From Boswellia sacra (taxonomy: Eukaryota; Streptophyta; Magnoliopsida; Sapindales; Burseraceae), in NCBI GenBank assembly GCA_013180625.2, contig SNVD02013163.1, positions 1-64,000 on the forward strand: a DNA stretch of 64,000 nucleotides. Direction: 5' to 3'. The notes below the pieces were generated by a model that had not been told where the DNA came from, did no database searches, and saw nothing but the letters and a program-made list of their open reading frames with translations. The position numbers were made by a program, and so were the translations under genes. Positions 1-12,274 of the stretch are shown piece by piece. How positions within the stretch are numbered: position 1 is the stretch's first letter; each line of letters begins with the position of its first letter.

Positions 1-467
1 CTTAATCTTTTGACTTGCTTTTGTATGTGTGTGCGTGTTTTGCTGAATTGTTAATGAATTTTGATTAGGTTGCAAGGGTACGACTACATGGGTTTTCAGA
101 ACGTGAGATGTCTGTAGTTCGAGCATTATTGATGTCAGAAATTGAATCTGCCTATCTGGAGCATTATTTGTTGTTTTATAAAAAAGCAAAGACTTTTTAC
201 TGGGGGCCAACAGCCCGCAGTAAATACCTGAGAATTTTTTAGTCACTTTTTACGGTGGGCCACAAGCCCACGGTAAAAAAATTTGGACTACACCATAGAT
301 TTTTACGACGGGCCTTGAGCCCGTGGTAAAATCCATTTTACCGCGGGCCGAAACCGCGGTAAAAAGTAAAATTATTTTTTACGGCAGGCTTAAACCGCCG
401 TAGGCCCGCCTAGAAGGCCTTTTACCGTGGTTTCTGCCCGCGGTAAAAGGTCCATTTTCTTGTAGTG
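1..467. mobile_element. CACTA (En/Spm) transposon, right terminal part, runs off the left edge
   Basis: The sequence ends at 467 with ...TTTTCTTGTAGTG, the reverse complement of the canonical CACTA terminus CACTACAAGAAAA. It is followed by TAT at 468-470 as a possible 3-bp target duplication; the other end lies outside the window, so this cannot be confirmed. About 260 bp inward from the terminus hold repeated GGTAAAA-bounded hairpins, as in CACTA subterminal regions. Positions 69-190 have an open stretch after an AG that could be an internal exon, but I do not recognise it. The DNA beyond 467 resembles a FAR1-related gene, so the element probably sits in or beside that gene. Confidence 0.8.
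197..455. repeat. CACTA subterminal short inverted repeats
   Basis: About six imperfect palindromic units follow each other, each bounded by TTTTAC.. and ..GGTAAAA with a GC-rich core (GCGGGC or GGGCC). They lie near 197-225, 245-278, 300-332, 336-365, 376-410 and 420-449. In CACTA elements such subterminal repeats bind the transposase. Here every unit can also fold into its own hairpin. Confidence 0.7.
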
Positions 468-1391
468 TATACAACAAAAATTTATATTTATTTTATAGTT
501 TAAAGAATTTTTCTAGGAATATATTTTGAATTATGTAATAATAATATATTGTTTTTATAGGCTTCAGGATGAATTATGGAATAGCTTGTTGTATGCAGTT
601 GAATTAATGAATGAAGATGAAAATCATTACGAGTATAAGGTTCAAAAGAGAAGTAAAGGTATGTCTAAAGTTCACAAACTTGTTTATCAAAAGGAGTTGG
701 ACTTGGCTTTGTGTAGTTGTAGAAAAATGAAAAGTCAGGGAATCCCATATAGGCACATATTGGCATATTTAAGTAAAATGCAATTTTATTTTTGCCAAGT
801 CAATAAATATTGAGGAGATGGACAAAAGGTGAAAAATGTGAGCGAGTAATACATTCCGTTGGCATGGAAATTAATGATTTTGATTATCTTCAGTTTTTGC
901 ACAACGAAGCAGGTTGTTTCAACTTGCATCAAGTGCAATTGATAAAGTAATAGGAAATAAAGAGGGGAGTAAGATCTTTGAAGATGGTTTGGAAAATATT
1001 CTTGAACATATTAAGGCAATGGTGAATATTGAAGGAACTTTTGAAAAGAAATGTGTTAATCGACTTCAAACCCCTAATGAAACACTTGCAGTTAGGGTAA
1101 AGAGGTGTGGAAACAGGTTAAAAAGAGGAAAGGAAAAAGGCAAGAGAAAGGTAAAAGAAATGTGTTGTCGTGGATGTGGCAAAATTGGACAATTGCATGA
1201 TATCCAATGCTCAATAATAGGTACATAAATGCATATAAATAATATGTAAATTTTTGCTTTATTTTAATAATAATGTAAACTTTTTACTTTTATTTTTTTT
1301 ATAGATCTTCAACATCCAACTATGAAGTTTCACATCAATGGGACACCAATGAAGATAGTTATTCTTCAACTTCAATAGGTAATATTTATTA

Positions 1392-1794
1392 GGGATAATT
1401 CTAATTTGCCCCCTGAGGTTAGGCTTAAAAAAAATTGAGGACTTCAGTTTTCTGAAATCTAAGATTGCCCCCTGAGGTTACTGTATCACCGTTATATTTA
1501 ACGGAAAATGTATTAAACCGTTAGATTTAACGGAAACTGTATTAAATAATAACTTAATACTAATATTAGATTTAATAAAAAATGTATTAAATAATAATTT
1601 AACGCTAATAAGCAGTAAAATAGACTATAATACACTTTTCTAAATGGTTTGTAAAGCGTTAAGTTACTATTTAATACATTTTCCGTTAAATCTAACGGTG
1701 CTACAGTAATCTCAGGGGGCAAATTTATGTTTCAGAAAACTGAGGTCCTCAATTTTCTTTTCACCTAACCTCAGGGGGCAAATCAAATTATCCC
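1392..1794. mobile_element. Mutator-type MITE with 9-bp target duplication
   Basis: Long terminal inverted repeats begin GGGATAATTCTAATTTGCCC on the left and end ..AATTATCCC on the right. The inverted similarity runs for about 110 bp each side, with paired CCCCCTGAGGTTA blocks and TTTAACGGAAAATG arms. It is flanked by perfect 9-bp direct repeats TATTTATTA at 1383-1391 and 1795-1803. A 9-bp duplication with long TIRs is the hallmark of the Mutator superfamily. It carries no coding capacity and sits in a presumed intron of the FRS remnant. Confidence 0.85.
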
Positions 1795-1803
1795 TATTTA
1801 TTA

Positions 1804-2220
1804 GATACATTTTTTTTTTTTTAAAGTTTAACTTATGAATGCACAACAAATAACTTAAGATAATTAGATACTTTGTGTGTGTGTGTATATATATATTTAT
1901 TTAATTTTAACATGTTAAAGTTTTTTGTTGAAGGTATTTCTTTTGCAAATGAACATGATAGAAGATTTAACTCAAATTTCGTTTATATTTGCTAGTTGTT
2001 GGAGTTTGTTGGTTTTACATTTTTGGATAATATATAGGAAATTTCATTATTCTAGCTTTTTTGTTACTCTAATAGTAATAAATTTCCTTTTTAATAGATT
2101 CTAATATTACATTTTTTATTTTTAAAATTTGATTAAACTTACCTTTAAAAAGTATATTAATCAATTTTTTTGACGAATACTATTTTTGTTTGTAATGAAC
2201 TAAATTTTATTGTATTGTAG
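1804..2220. other. AT-rich spacer with TG/TA microsatellite
   Basis: There is no coding signal. A (TG)n(TA)n microsatellite lies at about 1873-1897. The rest is AT-rich and looks like intron of the FRS remnant. Confidence 0.5.
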
Positions 2221-2572
2221 TTTCAAGTTCCGCAACTACGATACTAAAGTTGCAACAGAAAGTGAATACAACGAATAAGCATGAAAAATTAATTCAAGAG
2301 GCACGATTATATACATTAAAATTGATTTAATTAATAAATTTCATCATTTTTAATAAGTGAATTTGTATATGATAAATTATTTGTGTTCATAGCAAAGCAT
2401 TTAATTTTAATTTCAAAAAAGAATAATGTTAATTAAATAACATATTAATTTTTTATTAATATCTTTTCGAAGTTTATGGTTGTGTCCGTACATATCCTTT
2501 TGATCTGCATTCAATAAATTGACGTAAGAATAAAATAATTTTTTATTGAACCTTTAAGGAGCATTTATTGTT

Positions 2573-2655
2573 GGAAAATTTTTTGAGTTGGGGGGCCATT
2601 TTTTATTTTAGCCTCCTTCGTCATTTTTTCAAGACAATAGCCCCCAAGCCTAGGA
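2573..2655 (+). repeat. Left TIR of the MULE
   Basis: Contains GGGGGGCCATTTTTTATTTTAGCCTCC and TCAAGACAATAGCC in the same order as the reverse complement of 12275-12364 and as the left arm at 27228-27325. Mismatches and short gaps show age. Confidence 0.75.
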
Positions 2656-3009
2656 TTTTACCAGATTACATCTCATATAATAACTCTCTTTAAGTAACTC
2701 AAACTACTTCTATTATTCTCTCTCTCTGACTCCTTCCAAATCAAGACTAACGTAAAACTTTCATCAAATAATCTTATACAACAATCTAAACACTGTATTC
2801 TACCATTTAAACATAAAAAAGCCAAAATTTAGGGTTATAAAGCTTTGGAAAGATAATGTTCTCTTTAACTATGCTCAAACAACTTTTTTTAAATTGTAGC
2901 TCTACTTTTCCCTTAAATTTCATTCCACATATGTAGAAATACATGAATAATGGTTGGAATAGAGTTATTCATGAAGTTTTATCAATTTGGTGTTTGAAAA
3001 TAGTATTTT

Positions 3010-3245
3010 TTGTTGTTTCTCTCGAACCTGCACTTCCCAATCGTCGAATTCAACAATTAGTTAGAAATTCGATAATTCGACTGTTGACTTGTCAAACCGT
3101 CATTGAATTCATGTTGAATTCATATCTAAATGTCTAATTTATGTTGAACATTGACATCGTCGTCGAAGTATTATCGAAACTTGCTTTCAAACTATTGAAG
3201 AATTATCGATCAGATTCAACTGTTCGATTGTTTGTATGTCGTATT
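3010..3245. repeat. Subterminal TTCGA-rich array, left side of MULE
   Basis: Short units built on TCGAATTC, TTCGACTG and GTCGAAG recur at irregular spacing, at least seven TCGA cores in about 220 bp of otherwise AT-rich DNA. The same motif fills the opposite subterminal region (11340-11735) and the related MULE at 29025-29185, so it belongs to the element. Confidence 0.6.
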
Positions 3246-3591
3246 ATCAAATTTTTAGGCAAAACGACCTTATTTGGCCGATTTTGAGTTTTTTTTTTGG
3301 TTTTCACTGTATTTTCACTAATTTATGGACATGTTCAACGTCACAGATAGATAACATTAGATATGCATTGTTCTATGGTGGGAATTGGGAGGTGCTAGCT
3401 AGTGGTTAGCATATTTACATGGGTAGATAGGGTTTCCCATTATGGTTGCCAAGACATACATCTTACCAAGACTTTTTGTAATTGATATGTGATATGATTG
3501 GGTTAGACGGTTGGCAAACAAAGCTAAGGTTTGGTGTCATGTTTAAAGCATATTGTTCTGCTTAACCTTTCCTAATCCGAACCAAGTGGGA

Positions 3592-5841
3592 CTATGGTTT
3601 TTTGATTGAAGATAGTTTGAAACATCCATCCGAATATATAGCTTTATATGTTGAGGTTGAGCATTGTGTAAGGCAAACATTGAGAAAAAAAATTGTTAAT
3701 GTAACAGAGCACATTGGAACTTCTAACCTTGAAACATTTGAGCAACAACAACAACATATGGACAATTTTGTGAACATCTCAAATGTTAGAGGTGACGGTG
3801 ATGGTAATGTTGTAGGTAACGTCGTAAGTGATGGTAATGTTTGGAGGTCTTTTTGAAAGAGTTGGTATTCTTGGTTATGCAGGCTATCGTGGTATTCGAT
3901 TAACAAATGATAATGCTCACCACCTCGATGACATTAAAGAAGAAGCATTTGAGGATGTGTCAAGAGTACAAGATAGTTACCAAAATGAAATACTTGAAGA
4001 AGACACGTTAAAGATGATGCTACAAATGAGGGTACACACAATGATTAGCAAGGTGGAAGCGATGTCAATGATAATGATGAGATGGATTTTTATTTAGAAC
4101 ATGATGAACAAATTCTATATAACCACAATGTCATTGATTCAGTACTAGAAAGAGTTAAAGATGTGTTTAGGTTCATGCCTCCAATACCAACTTTTACAAC
4201 ACATGTTTTAGACAACACGGATGAAATTGACAGTTGTGAAGTTTAAGTGAGTCATATATTTTCCCACAAGATTGAGCTTCATCACGAGGCGGTAAGCTTT
4301 GCATTGCATCACAATTTTGAGTTCAAGGTAACTAGATCAACTAAAACGCTGTTTGAAGTGGATAGTCGTGAGGAAACTTGCAAATGGCATTTGAGAGTAA
4401 CAAAGGTTAAAGACACTGAATACTAACAATATCCACACATGTGGAGGTATGGGTTTACATCCAAACCACAAGCAAGGAAACGCAGAACTAATTGGAGCTC
4501 ACATTAAAGATAAATTTGTCAATGCCTTAAGAATAGATTGACCTTTTGAAATAATTAAGGATGTTCAGAAAGACTTGCACATTACCATCAGTTATCAAAA
4601 GGCATGGAGAGCGAAAGAGGCTGCCCTAAACCATCTTTATGGAACTGTTGAGGAGTCATTTGCTTAATTGCCTTCATATAATTACATGATTAAATCAACA
4701 AATCCTGGTACAATGACTGCACTTAAGGTGGATAATGACAATCGCTTCAAGCATTTCTTCATGGTATTGGGGGTATCTATTATAGGATTTATGAGTTTGA
4801 TTAGATCTGTTGTTGTTATTGATTGTACTTCTTGATAGGGAAATACCGAGGCACAATGTTAATAGCACAGTGTATGGATAGCAATAACCAAATATTCCCT
4901 CTAGCCCTCATTTTCGGTCAATTAGAGAACGATGAGTCATGGTGTTGGCTCATGTTGAGGCTGCATGGTCGTATTAGACATATCCCAAAACTTGTTATCA
5001 TCTCTGATCGCTACAAATGCATCGAGAAGGCAATATACCATATTTCCTAATGCGATGTTTGGGATTTTTATGCATCATCTGGAATGTAACTTGAAGCTCA
5101 AGATCAAGGACAAGTACCTAGCCCCTGCCTATATCAATGCAGCCAAAGTTTACCAGCAAATTGAGTTTGATCGTTTTTTTATCAAGTTAAGGGCATAAAT
5201 GCTAGGGCCGCTTACTACTTGGAGCATATAGATGTTCAAAGATGGGCACAATGTCACTTTCCCAGTCATAGGTTTAGCATCATGACCACAAATATTGCTG
5301 AGTCTACGAATAATAGAATAAAGAAGGCAAAGAACTTGTGCATCACTTTGATTTGTAAATTCTACAAAGCGGTATCTTTTGTTACACTATACCTTATGTG
5401 CTTTTCAAAATCTAATTTATTTGACTTATATTTCTTTTACTATAGGTTTTACAGGATTGGTTTTGTAAGAGAAGGATTTTTGCTGCAAACTCCACCACAA
5501 CATTGGCAAAGTGGACAGAGGACTTGTTGAAAAAGAGAAAAGAGGAATCCAACAGTCTTTGAGTTGCTCCAATCAATAGACATTTATATCATGTGTACTC
5601 GGGTACCAGGGCCGATGTTGTGGATCTGAATGCAAGGACATGTACCTATAAAGTCTTTAATTTGGATCAGATTCCATGTTCTGATGCCATTGTAACTTGT
5701 CGTTATGCCGGATTGAAGATAGTTATGCCTTATTGTAATCCAATGTATACAAATGACCATTTGATACTCACATATGCATTACCTATGATTCCGATCAGGG
5801 TGAGTACGGATTGGGTGGTACCAGACAATGTGAGGGCATAG
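3592..5841 (+). pseudogene. mudrA-like: MULE transposase (mudrA type), degraded
   Basis: Order of blocks: an N-terminal acidic region (3602-4100); a MuDR N-terminal domain near 4290-4420 (VSFALHHNFEFKVTRSTKTL, then CKWHLRV); then the MULE catalytic domain. First Asp is in VVVIDCT at about 4812-4829. It is followed by GKYRGTML and DSNNQIFPLALIFGQLENDE at 4840-4930. Second Asp is in LVIISDRYK near 5005, and the catalytic Glu in NIAESTNNRIKK near 5300. The last block at 5590-5750 is a SWIM finger whose second Cys is Tyr and last His is Asp. Stops and shifts occur between blocks and an AG-bounded intron probably lies at 5383-5445. The enzyme would excise and insert the element by DDE chemistry; this copy cannot. 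Confidence 0.8.
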
Positions 5842-6361
5842 GTGGTACTCTTACCTATCACTCATACACAGGCTGGACAACGTCGTGCATAGTAATCCCA
5901 TCTGTAGGAGAGACAGTTAGACAACATACATGTGGTCGACGCAGGGATAAAGGGCACAACCAATAGACATTTAAGAATCATGTATCCCTTCATATAGCGA
6001 CGAGTGCGAATGAAGCTAGACCATCCAATGCGGCTTGATTGTTAGTGTTTTTCTTTATTTATTGTTGTTGATTGAATTTTGTACTATTACTACATTATCA
6101 TAATGAAGACTTCCAAAAATTTAAATATGTGCATTAATGTAATTATAATTTCCCTTTTTTTTTTGAATTAATGAATTAGCAAAATAAAATTATGTAAAAT
6201 ACAATAACTAAAAAGATAACCCTATCATAATGAAGGTAGCTCCATCAAAATGAAGTCTATACAAAATCAAATAGCTATAATATCGAGTAGTACTACAAAT
6301 GAAAATGAAGACATATATGGTAACATGCCTCATTCCTCGACCACCCATCCAAACTATACCT

Positions 6362-9300
6362 CTAATATGTATCAGTGTGGTCCATGTCCCCTAAATGCCA
6401 AAACCTCAATGCCATCTGTCGTTTCAGTGTCACCTCATCAACAAGCACAATTTTGCCTAACCAAGCTCTTGAATTAAGAAGCTCGACATATGTGGCATAA
6501 AACACTCTGCACGTACCACTGAGTGCAGTTTGGGGATAGCCTCTGTGGACTGAAAGATCGCAAATATAGTTATCTTATGAGATACATATATACGATTGGG
6601 GAATTGCATAACCGTCTCTATCAGATGCCGTGTGAGGACTATAAGGGGCATGCAGCAATCAATCTCTTTATAGTAGGCCGTTAGATCCTTAGGTATCTGT
6701 GAATCGTAAATAACCATCTCTCTATCCTTGAAAGAAATCTACGCCAGTACCCAATGTTCCTTGAAAGAAATATGTGCCAGTACCCTATGTTAAGGTTATT
6801 CAGATCGCCTTAATGTAATAGAATGGAAGTACGAGAGATGAGAGATTAGAAGTACGACTTACATAGTCTACATCGATCCAAAAAAATCCATCGCTTATAT
6901 TCAGGTTGTCTGTATACTAGAATAATAGGGGTTCTCATTTGATTTTATCCATGTTATCTTTGCACCTATCATAGGTGCTACTCACCTAAGACTGTTGGCA
7001 TAATTGCAAATGATAATTAAAATCACAGGAACTGACATTTTTAAATCATTCAACGTGGAGTTATAGTCAAATACATGCAAAGAATTGATGCGTTCGAAAC
7101 TAGCAAGTATACTAGTCGCACAAGTAATAAAGTGATAAGTAAGATATCGTTCCCACGAGGATTGATTCTAATTGAATTTGTTATTTCCAGCAACAATAAA
7201 CTAAACAGGGGGGGATTTTTGTTGAATGCTTTACTAAATGAAATAAGAATGCAAGTAAAGAATAACAAAACAGAAAGCAAATTTGAATGAAAAATCAATG
7301 GGAGAAAGCTGGTTAAGGGATCCTTCTCTACCACAAGATATGGATTTCCGAATTAATTGTAGAATTGTCATCTAATTACAGCATTGAATTATCAACCGTA
7401 GATAATAACAAGCTCTATTACCCCAATCTTTCCTTACTTTGTTGTTAAATAAAACAAGCTCTTTATTTAATCTCTATCCATTAAACAACTTAGAACAAGC
7501 TCTCTAAATTTAATTCAATGGATGCATTACGATAAGAAAGATAGGTTGATCTAAGCAATAAACAAACCAGCTCGGATTATTTAACTTAGGTTGTATTCTC
7601 CAATTGCAATCTCTGATCACAATTTTGCTACTAAGGATTAGAAATTCAAGACAATTACGGATCAAGATTTCTAGTCTAGCAATAGACAACAACCAGATTA
7701 TATTCAGTTGGCCACCCAAATACAATCAGCAAGCAATCATAAGCATTAGAACATGGGAAAATACAAGCAACTTCAATTAGAGAATTGGATAACAACTTCT
7801 TGCACAATCAACTCACAAAAACCATATCAGGGGCTTTGAAATCACCCTCAACCAATTCAGATTCAGTTACACATGTTTAAGAACGTGGTAAATACAATAC
7901 AACATGGAGACATTCCAGAAAATAAAAGGGAAGGGAAACTTAGCAAATTTGATGAAATCTATTAGGATTTGTAGTTCTTCCTCTTTCCAAGCCTTCAATC
8001 TCCTTCAAGAACTCCAAGAGATGAGAGAAATCCAAAGATGCAGTCTCCTCCACGTTCTCCCCTCTTCAAGTTATGAAAATAAAACCCTAAAATGTGTTTA
8101 AATACTCTGCTACAGGAACCTGCTACAGTGTCCCGTATTATACATGCTACAGTGATTTGTGGAATTACATTTCTATAGCTCTCACACTGTTTTGATTACA
8201 ACTTTTGGTACACTGAATGGATTTATAAACCGTAAATTTCTCCAAAAAATAGACTTCGAGAGCTTTCCAACGGTATATAATATGTCATCGGGTTCATTGT
8301 ATATCAATACAATTAAATCCGAGAAGATGGTTGACTAGCAGAGGTGAAAATGAAGGGTTTTACTCCATTTTTGTGCAAGTTGCTCCAAAACTCCTACAAA
8401 CATCAAAACCACACAAAAACATAAAAATACCAAGGAATATAGCAAAGAAACATGGACGAATTGATATAAAAGTAATATATAAATAGACACCTATCAGACA
8501 CCTATCAAGAATCCATAGTCAAGGGCAGTGAATCGCTGTTGTATCACTTTAGGACTATGCATTTGTCTGACCCGCAAGAAGTACATGAAGGCGTTAATAT
8601 GCTACGAATTTAGGTGGTACCGAATTATACATTATTTTTAAAGTAAAGAAAATGGTACTTTGTTCCAAGAGTAGGCAATAAGAATCTAACCTCATCAGAT
8701 AGCCACGATCCACATGTAGTATCATCAGTAAACCAGGCCGAACTAGAAGCAAAGTAGTCAGGTTCAAGCTGAATGTGTTTATGACCCCCCATGTACCAAG
8801 GGTGGTAGTAAGACCCAAAATATGGCTTGAACATAGACCCCCAATCGTAAGAGGAAGTTGTTGTGTCTACTGATACGTCCTGTGAGGCATGCACCACCTT
8901 CTGTCTCTTCACCTACTAGTCTAGATCTGTGTACGAGTTAAGCAAGGTAGCTACCTTCCTTTGAACCTTGTCGGTATAAAGCTTTACCAATTGATATGTT
9001 ATTGGCTGGGATCCAAGGATACGAATACTCTCAGTGGCATCACTATGTACTTTCTGGGACAAGTGAACCACCGAGACCTCTGGTGTACTGTCTTTGACAA
9101 ATGCACTATCTCTTCAATCACTAGGGAGTATTGTGCATCCTTCAGATTTGGTTGGATGTGGTTTTGGGTCGTGGGCGCTGAGTGCATCGCTTCTTCCTAC
9201 CCAAATTAAGAATTGTAATGTAATCCTTAAAAAACACAAGGACATTGTGATATATAAATTAAAAAAAAAGTTTTACCTTGACTTTTGCTGCCTTTGCGTA

Positions 9301-11256
9301 CACGAATACCTCATTTCTAAGCTGACGTATTTCATTTTGCAACTGTTGCACCTGGTCTCGCAACGCTTGTATATCATCTATATCGCGGTCATGCAGAGCC
9401 TAAACTACTTTAAGGTGGTCGACAAAAGGTAGCGGCTATCTCTACATGATGAACTGCATACTCATGGCAAATAGCATCCAGGAGCGATGGGGGTACAACA
9501 GAATCAAAAGTCACCTGCATGGCACAGGAAACAACGTTATTGTAGTCAAAACAAAACTCATGTAAATTTAAATGTGTTAACTTGTATAATCACTAGAATA
9601 ACATTTACTGACCTGGCCCTCTGTATGCCCAAAATGAGTGTTAGGTGCTTTCTCATGCACTCCAAGGGTGGGACTCTCACAATAACTCAGCACTAGTCGC
9701 TTCTTCTTTTCTTTTTTATTGGCCTTTTTAGCGACTACCGATGGTAACTCATTGGCCTTGGCCTACTTAACAAGTATGCCTCTTGGGCGGTTGATCCAGC
9801 ACTGATTTGAAACAACTTTGCTGACAATTATCTATTTTTGTTTGATCAAGAGAGTCCGCTGAATATTCTGGTCTTGGATTATTAATCATTCGTGCCATTT
9901 TGGAATCTGAATAGAGAAGAGAGGGAGAGGATAGGCTCATTACATTAACAAAAAAGATATGGGAACCCCCTTATGCACCATACATAAGTAGTTGAAGTAA
10001 TTGAGTGTGAGAGCCAAATGAATCAAAAAATTCATGTTCGGTTCGGGAAGGGATTATGGAAGTTTTGAGATGAATGGAAAGATAATCTACTTATATACAG
10101 GTCGCTACCATGGTCCACAGCGTCTGGATGAAGGCTCGTGGAGGATTCCCCTGGTGGAAAAAACAAATAAAAATATTTTTTTACAATGAAAAAAGTGTTG
10201 TATGGGAAACCTTTGCCAAAAGTGAATGTTCAAGTTGAACTTCCATACTTTATAGGTTACACCGAACACGTCCTCTTCACCTTTTTCTGGGTGATGAGTC
10301 TGTCCACACTAATCTACCTCAAAATACATGGGATCTTGCCTTCAAAAGCTGTTTCCTTTCGTGCGTATGAGAACCCCACAAATGGAATTGCCTTATACAA
10401 CCAAATCTAAATCAACAAAAGCCACGTATTTTACATCATGGAAGTAACTGATAACTAAGTACACGTATAGGTTATATTTCTCCTTGGTGTATGATTCCTT
10501 CACCAACACCTTTTGTCTATACTTATCTGCCTGGTCTAGCACGCTAATCCTTAGATCATGATACATCTCCCTCCATGCAGGTTTACCCCAAGGATAGTCC
10601 TTGAACTTATCCAAATCATCAACTAGTTCAAGATAATCCAAATTAATCAAACATGTATTCAGCCGGCCCAATAAAAGATGCTCTAGTACCTGATATGCAG
10701 TCAACTTCATAGCATCCAAAGACCTCATGTTCGTGAAGTCCACAAACTCAATCCAGGCCTTGATTCTATAATCTTCATAGGCTTTCCCTTGCTAAAAAAT
10801 TCCTTCTGATACTTATCCCTCAAGCGATGTTTAGGGTTCATCTCGAAAGTGCCATGATCAAGGCAAACTCGTATTTCGAGAATCTAATGGCCTTCCTTGC
10901 ATGATCAACAATTCCACTGTCAGTACAAACTTAAATATTTAATTCATGTTGCAATAGTACAAGCACCATGGCTTATTGAAAATGAGGTGCCACAACTCTT
11001 CGTCCTCTATATCATGCATCTCTAACTCATGCAGCATAACATAGTGTGCTAGTCTGCTCGAAAAAGTCAACTCATGCATCTACATCAGTTCATCAAAGTC
11101 CATCCGCTCGTTAAAAAGCCTCTGCTGCTTGTCAATGAGCTTATTATTGTACACCGAAATGCAATCTAAGCCTACCATGATCGTAATAACCCTATCGAAA
11201 TGGGCGGTATTCAGTGTTTTTAGGTTGAAAGTGATCCTTGACTTCAAGGGCTCCAT
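6362..11256 (-). pseudogene. DUF1985 / Ulp1 (C48) cysteine-protease-like gene carried by the MULE
   Basis: Reading right to left, a Met at 11256 opens a frame into a DUF1985-like region with FSKYEFALIMAL near 10880, after a possible 47-bp intron. LDKFKDYPWGKPAW follows near 10590, a typical DUF1985 motif. A linker at 8513-9190 contains LNAFMYFLRVRQ. The Ulp1 core is at 6362-6990: the catalytic His in HWVLA, then ISFKDREMVIYDS, and the catalytic Cys in TALSGTCRVFYA with the upstream Gln. It ends in TAG at 6362-6364. The His segment is tandemly duplicated (about 33 bp, 6731-6795). Stops and shifts occur throughout, and a solo LTR sits at 7086-8507. Ulp1 enzymes remove SUMO; such genes ride in plant MULEs. 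Not functional here. Confidence 0.75.
7086..8507 (-). mobile_element. Solo LTR, probably Ty3/gypsy, inserted in the Ulp1-like gene
   Basis: The element starts TGATGCGTTCG and ends CACCTATCA, so both strands read TG..CA. It is flanked by perfect 5-bp duplications AGAAT (7081-7085 and 8508-8512). There is no coding region, primer site or second LTR. Read on -, it starts TGATAGGTGTC twice in tandem, passes a TATATATTA stretch, and ends with a GGGAACGATATC block that resembles LTR ends of gypsy (Athila/Tat-like) elements. That affiliation is from memory of family style. DUF1985/Ulp1 linker sequence resumes on the right side, and the Ulp1 core lies on the left. Confidence 0.75.
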
Positions 11257-11339
11257 AGGTAGGCCTAAAATGAAGGGTATAATAGGTTAAAACCATAAAA
11301 GCTTGCACGAAAAGGCCAAATTTGTAATTCTGTTAAAAT

Positions 11340-11735
11340 TTGACAGTTCAACCAAAAACAAATCGAATGTCAAATTGAATATTTTAACAACTCGACACTG
11401 CATGTGACAGTACGACGCTGATATATGATGGTTTGACAGAAAAGTTTGACAATTCGACGATGTCAAGGTCTATTTGGACACAAGTTCGACAACTAACCTA
11501 ATCAATTCGACAGTTTGATGATTGTCTGATAAAATTTGACGACAGTTTGACAAAATGACTAACACAATGCAAATAATTCGAAAGTATGACGATGGGTTGA
11601 CAACACAATAGCACAATTCGATAGTACGACAATCGTTCGACAACATAGTAGCACAATTCGACAACACAATACAAGTAATTCGACATAACGACGATGGTTC
11701 GAGAGTTCGACACCATCGAACCATCATCTTCAACC
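11340..11735. repeat. Subterminal TTCGAC-rich array, right side of MULE
   Basis: More than twelve TTCGAC, TTCGAA or ATCGAA cores occur in about 400 bp, many in the frame AATTCGACA-N-GACGATGG. Long frames read through on - here are an artefact of the repeat. The matching array lies at the left side of the element. Confidence 0.65.
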
Positions 11736-12274
11736 TTCGACACAACATAGACTCAGCCTGTTTACAACTAAATTTCCAAATCTCAATTACAAATATACAA
11801 TTTACATAATAAAAAGGTGAAAAGCACACCAAAAATCGATAAAAACCATATATTCTACAGTCAAATCCTTAAACTAATTGATATTAAAAGATTTCTCTCT
11901 CTCTAGAATTCCATATACATCAAATTGATAAAAAGTATGTTTGATTTACTTACTTGGATGAACGAACATCGAGAGGAATCCTATGGGTTTTGTGACAAAT
12001 CGATATCCATAGTTTTTGTCAAGGGCAGTTGTTGTTGCTCTTCATCTCCTTCAATCGAGGGTTGTGCATTTTCAATCGGTCGTTGCTCTTTCTCTCCTAC
12101 TCAGTAGTATTGTGCATTTTGTATAAGGCAGCTCCTGAATTATTGCAATACAAGTACTGTGCATGGGGGTTGTGAGAGGGATTGAATGTTTGAGAGGGAT
12201 TGAATGTATAACTGTTAATGGGGGAAAAGGAGAGGGAGAAGAGGGAGAAGGCCACGGTTGATTTTTGAAATAAA

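Larger units (their letters stand above)
526..2330 (+). pseudogene. FAR1-related (FRS, MULE-derived) protein, 3' end, broken
   Basis: Positions 560-810 encode a SWIM-type zinc finger (CSCRKMKSQGIPYRHILAYL), with the C-x-C ... C-x-H layout of FAR1/FRS proteins. A frameshift near 811 is followed in another frame by ILRRWTKGEK, the signature that follows SWIM in this family. A second shift near 920 leads to a stretch through 1228 with a basic linker and a terminal C-x2-C knuckle (MCCRGCGKIGQLHDIQC), as at FRS C-termini. Further exon-like blocks with AG acceptors lie at 1306-1379 and 2221-2330, the latter ending in TAA. FRS proteins are domesticated MULE transposases acting as nuclear transcription regulators. 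This copy is cut at the 5' side by the CACTA end and is not functional. The downstream exons are inferred. Confidence 0.7.

Noticed and set aside
7050..7334. Hydrophobic frames around 7.1 kb
   Set aside because: They lie within the solo LTR and its edge; no start context, no homology.
11470..11832. Two long frames on - in the MULE right subterminal zone
   Set aside because: They read through the TTCGAC repeat array; residues cycle with the repeat and no domain is present.
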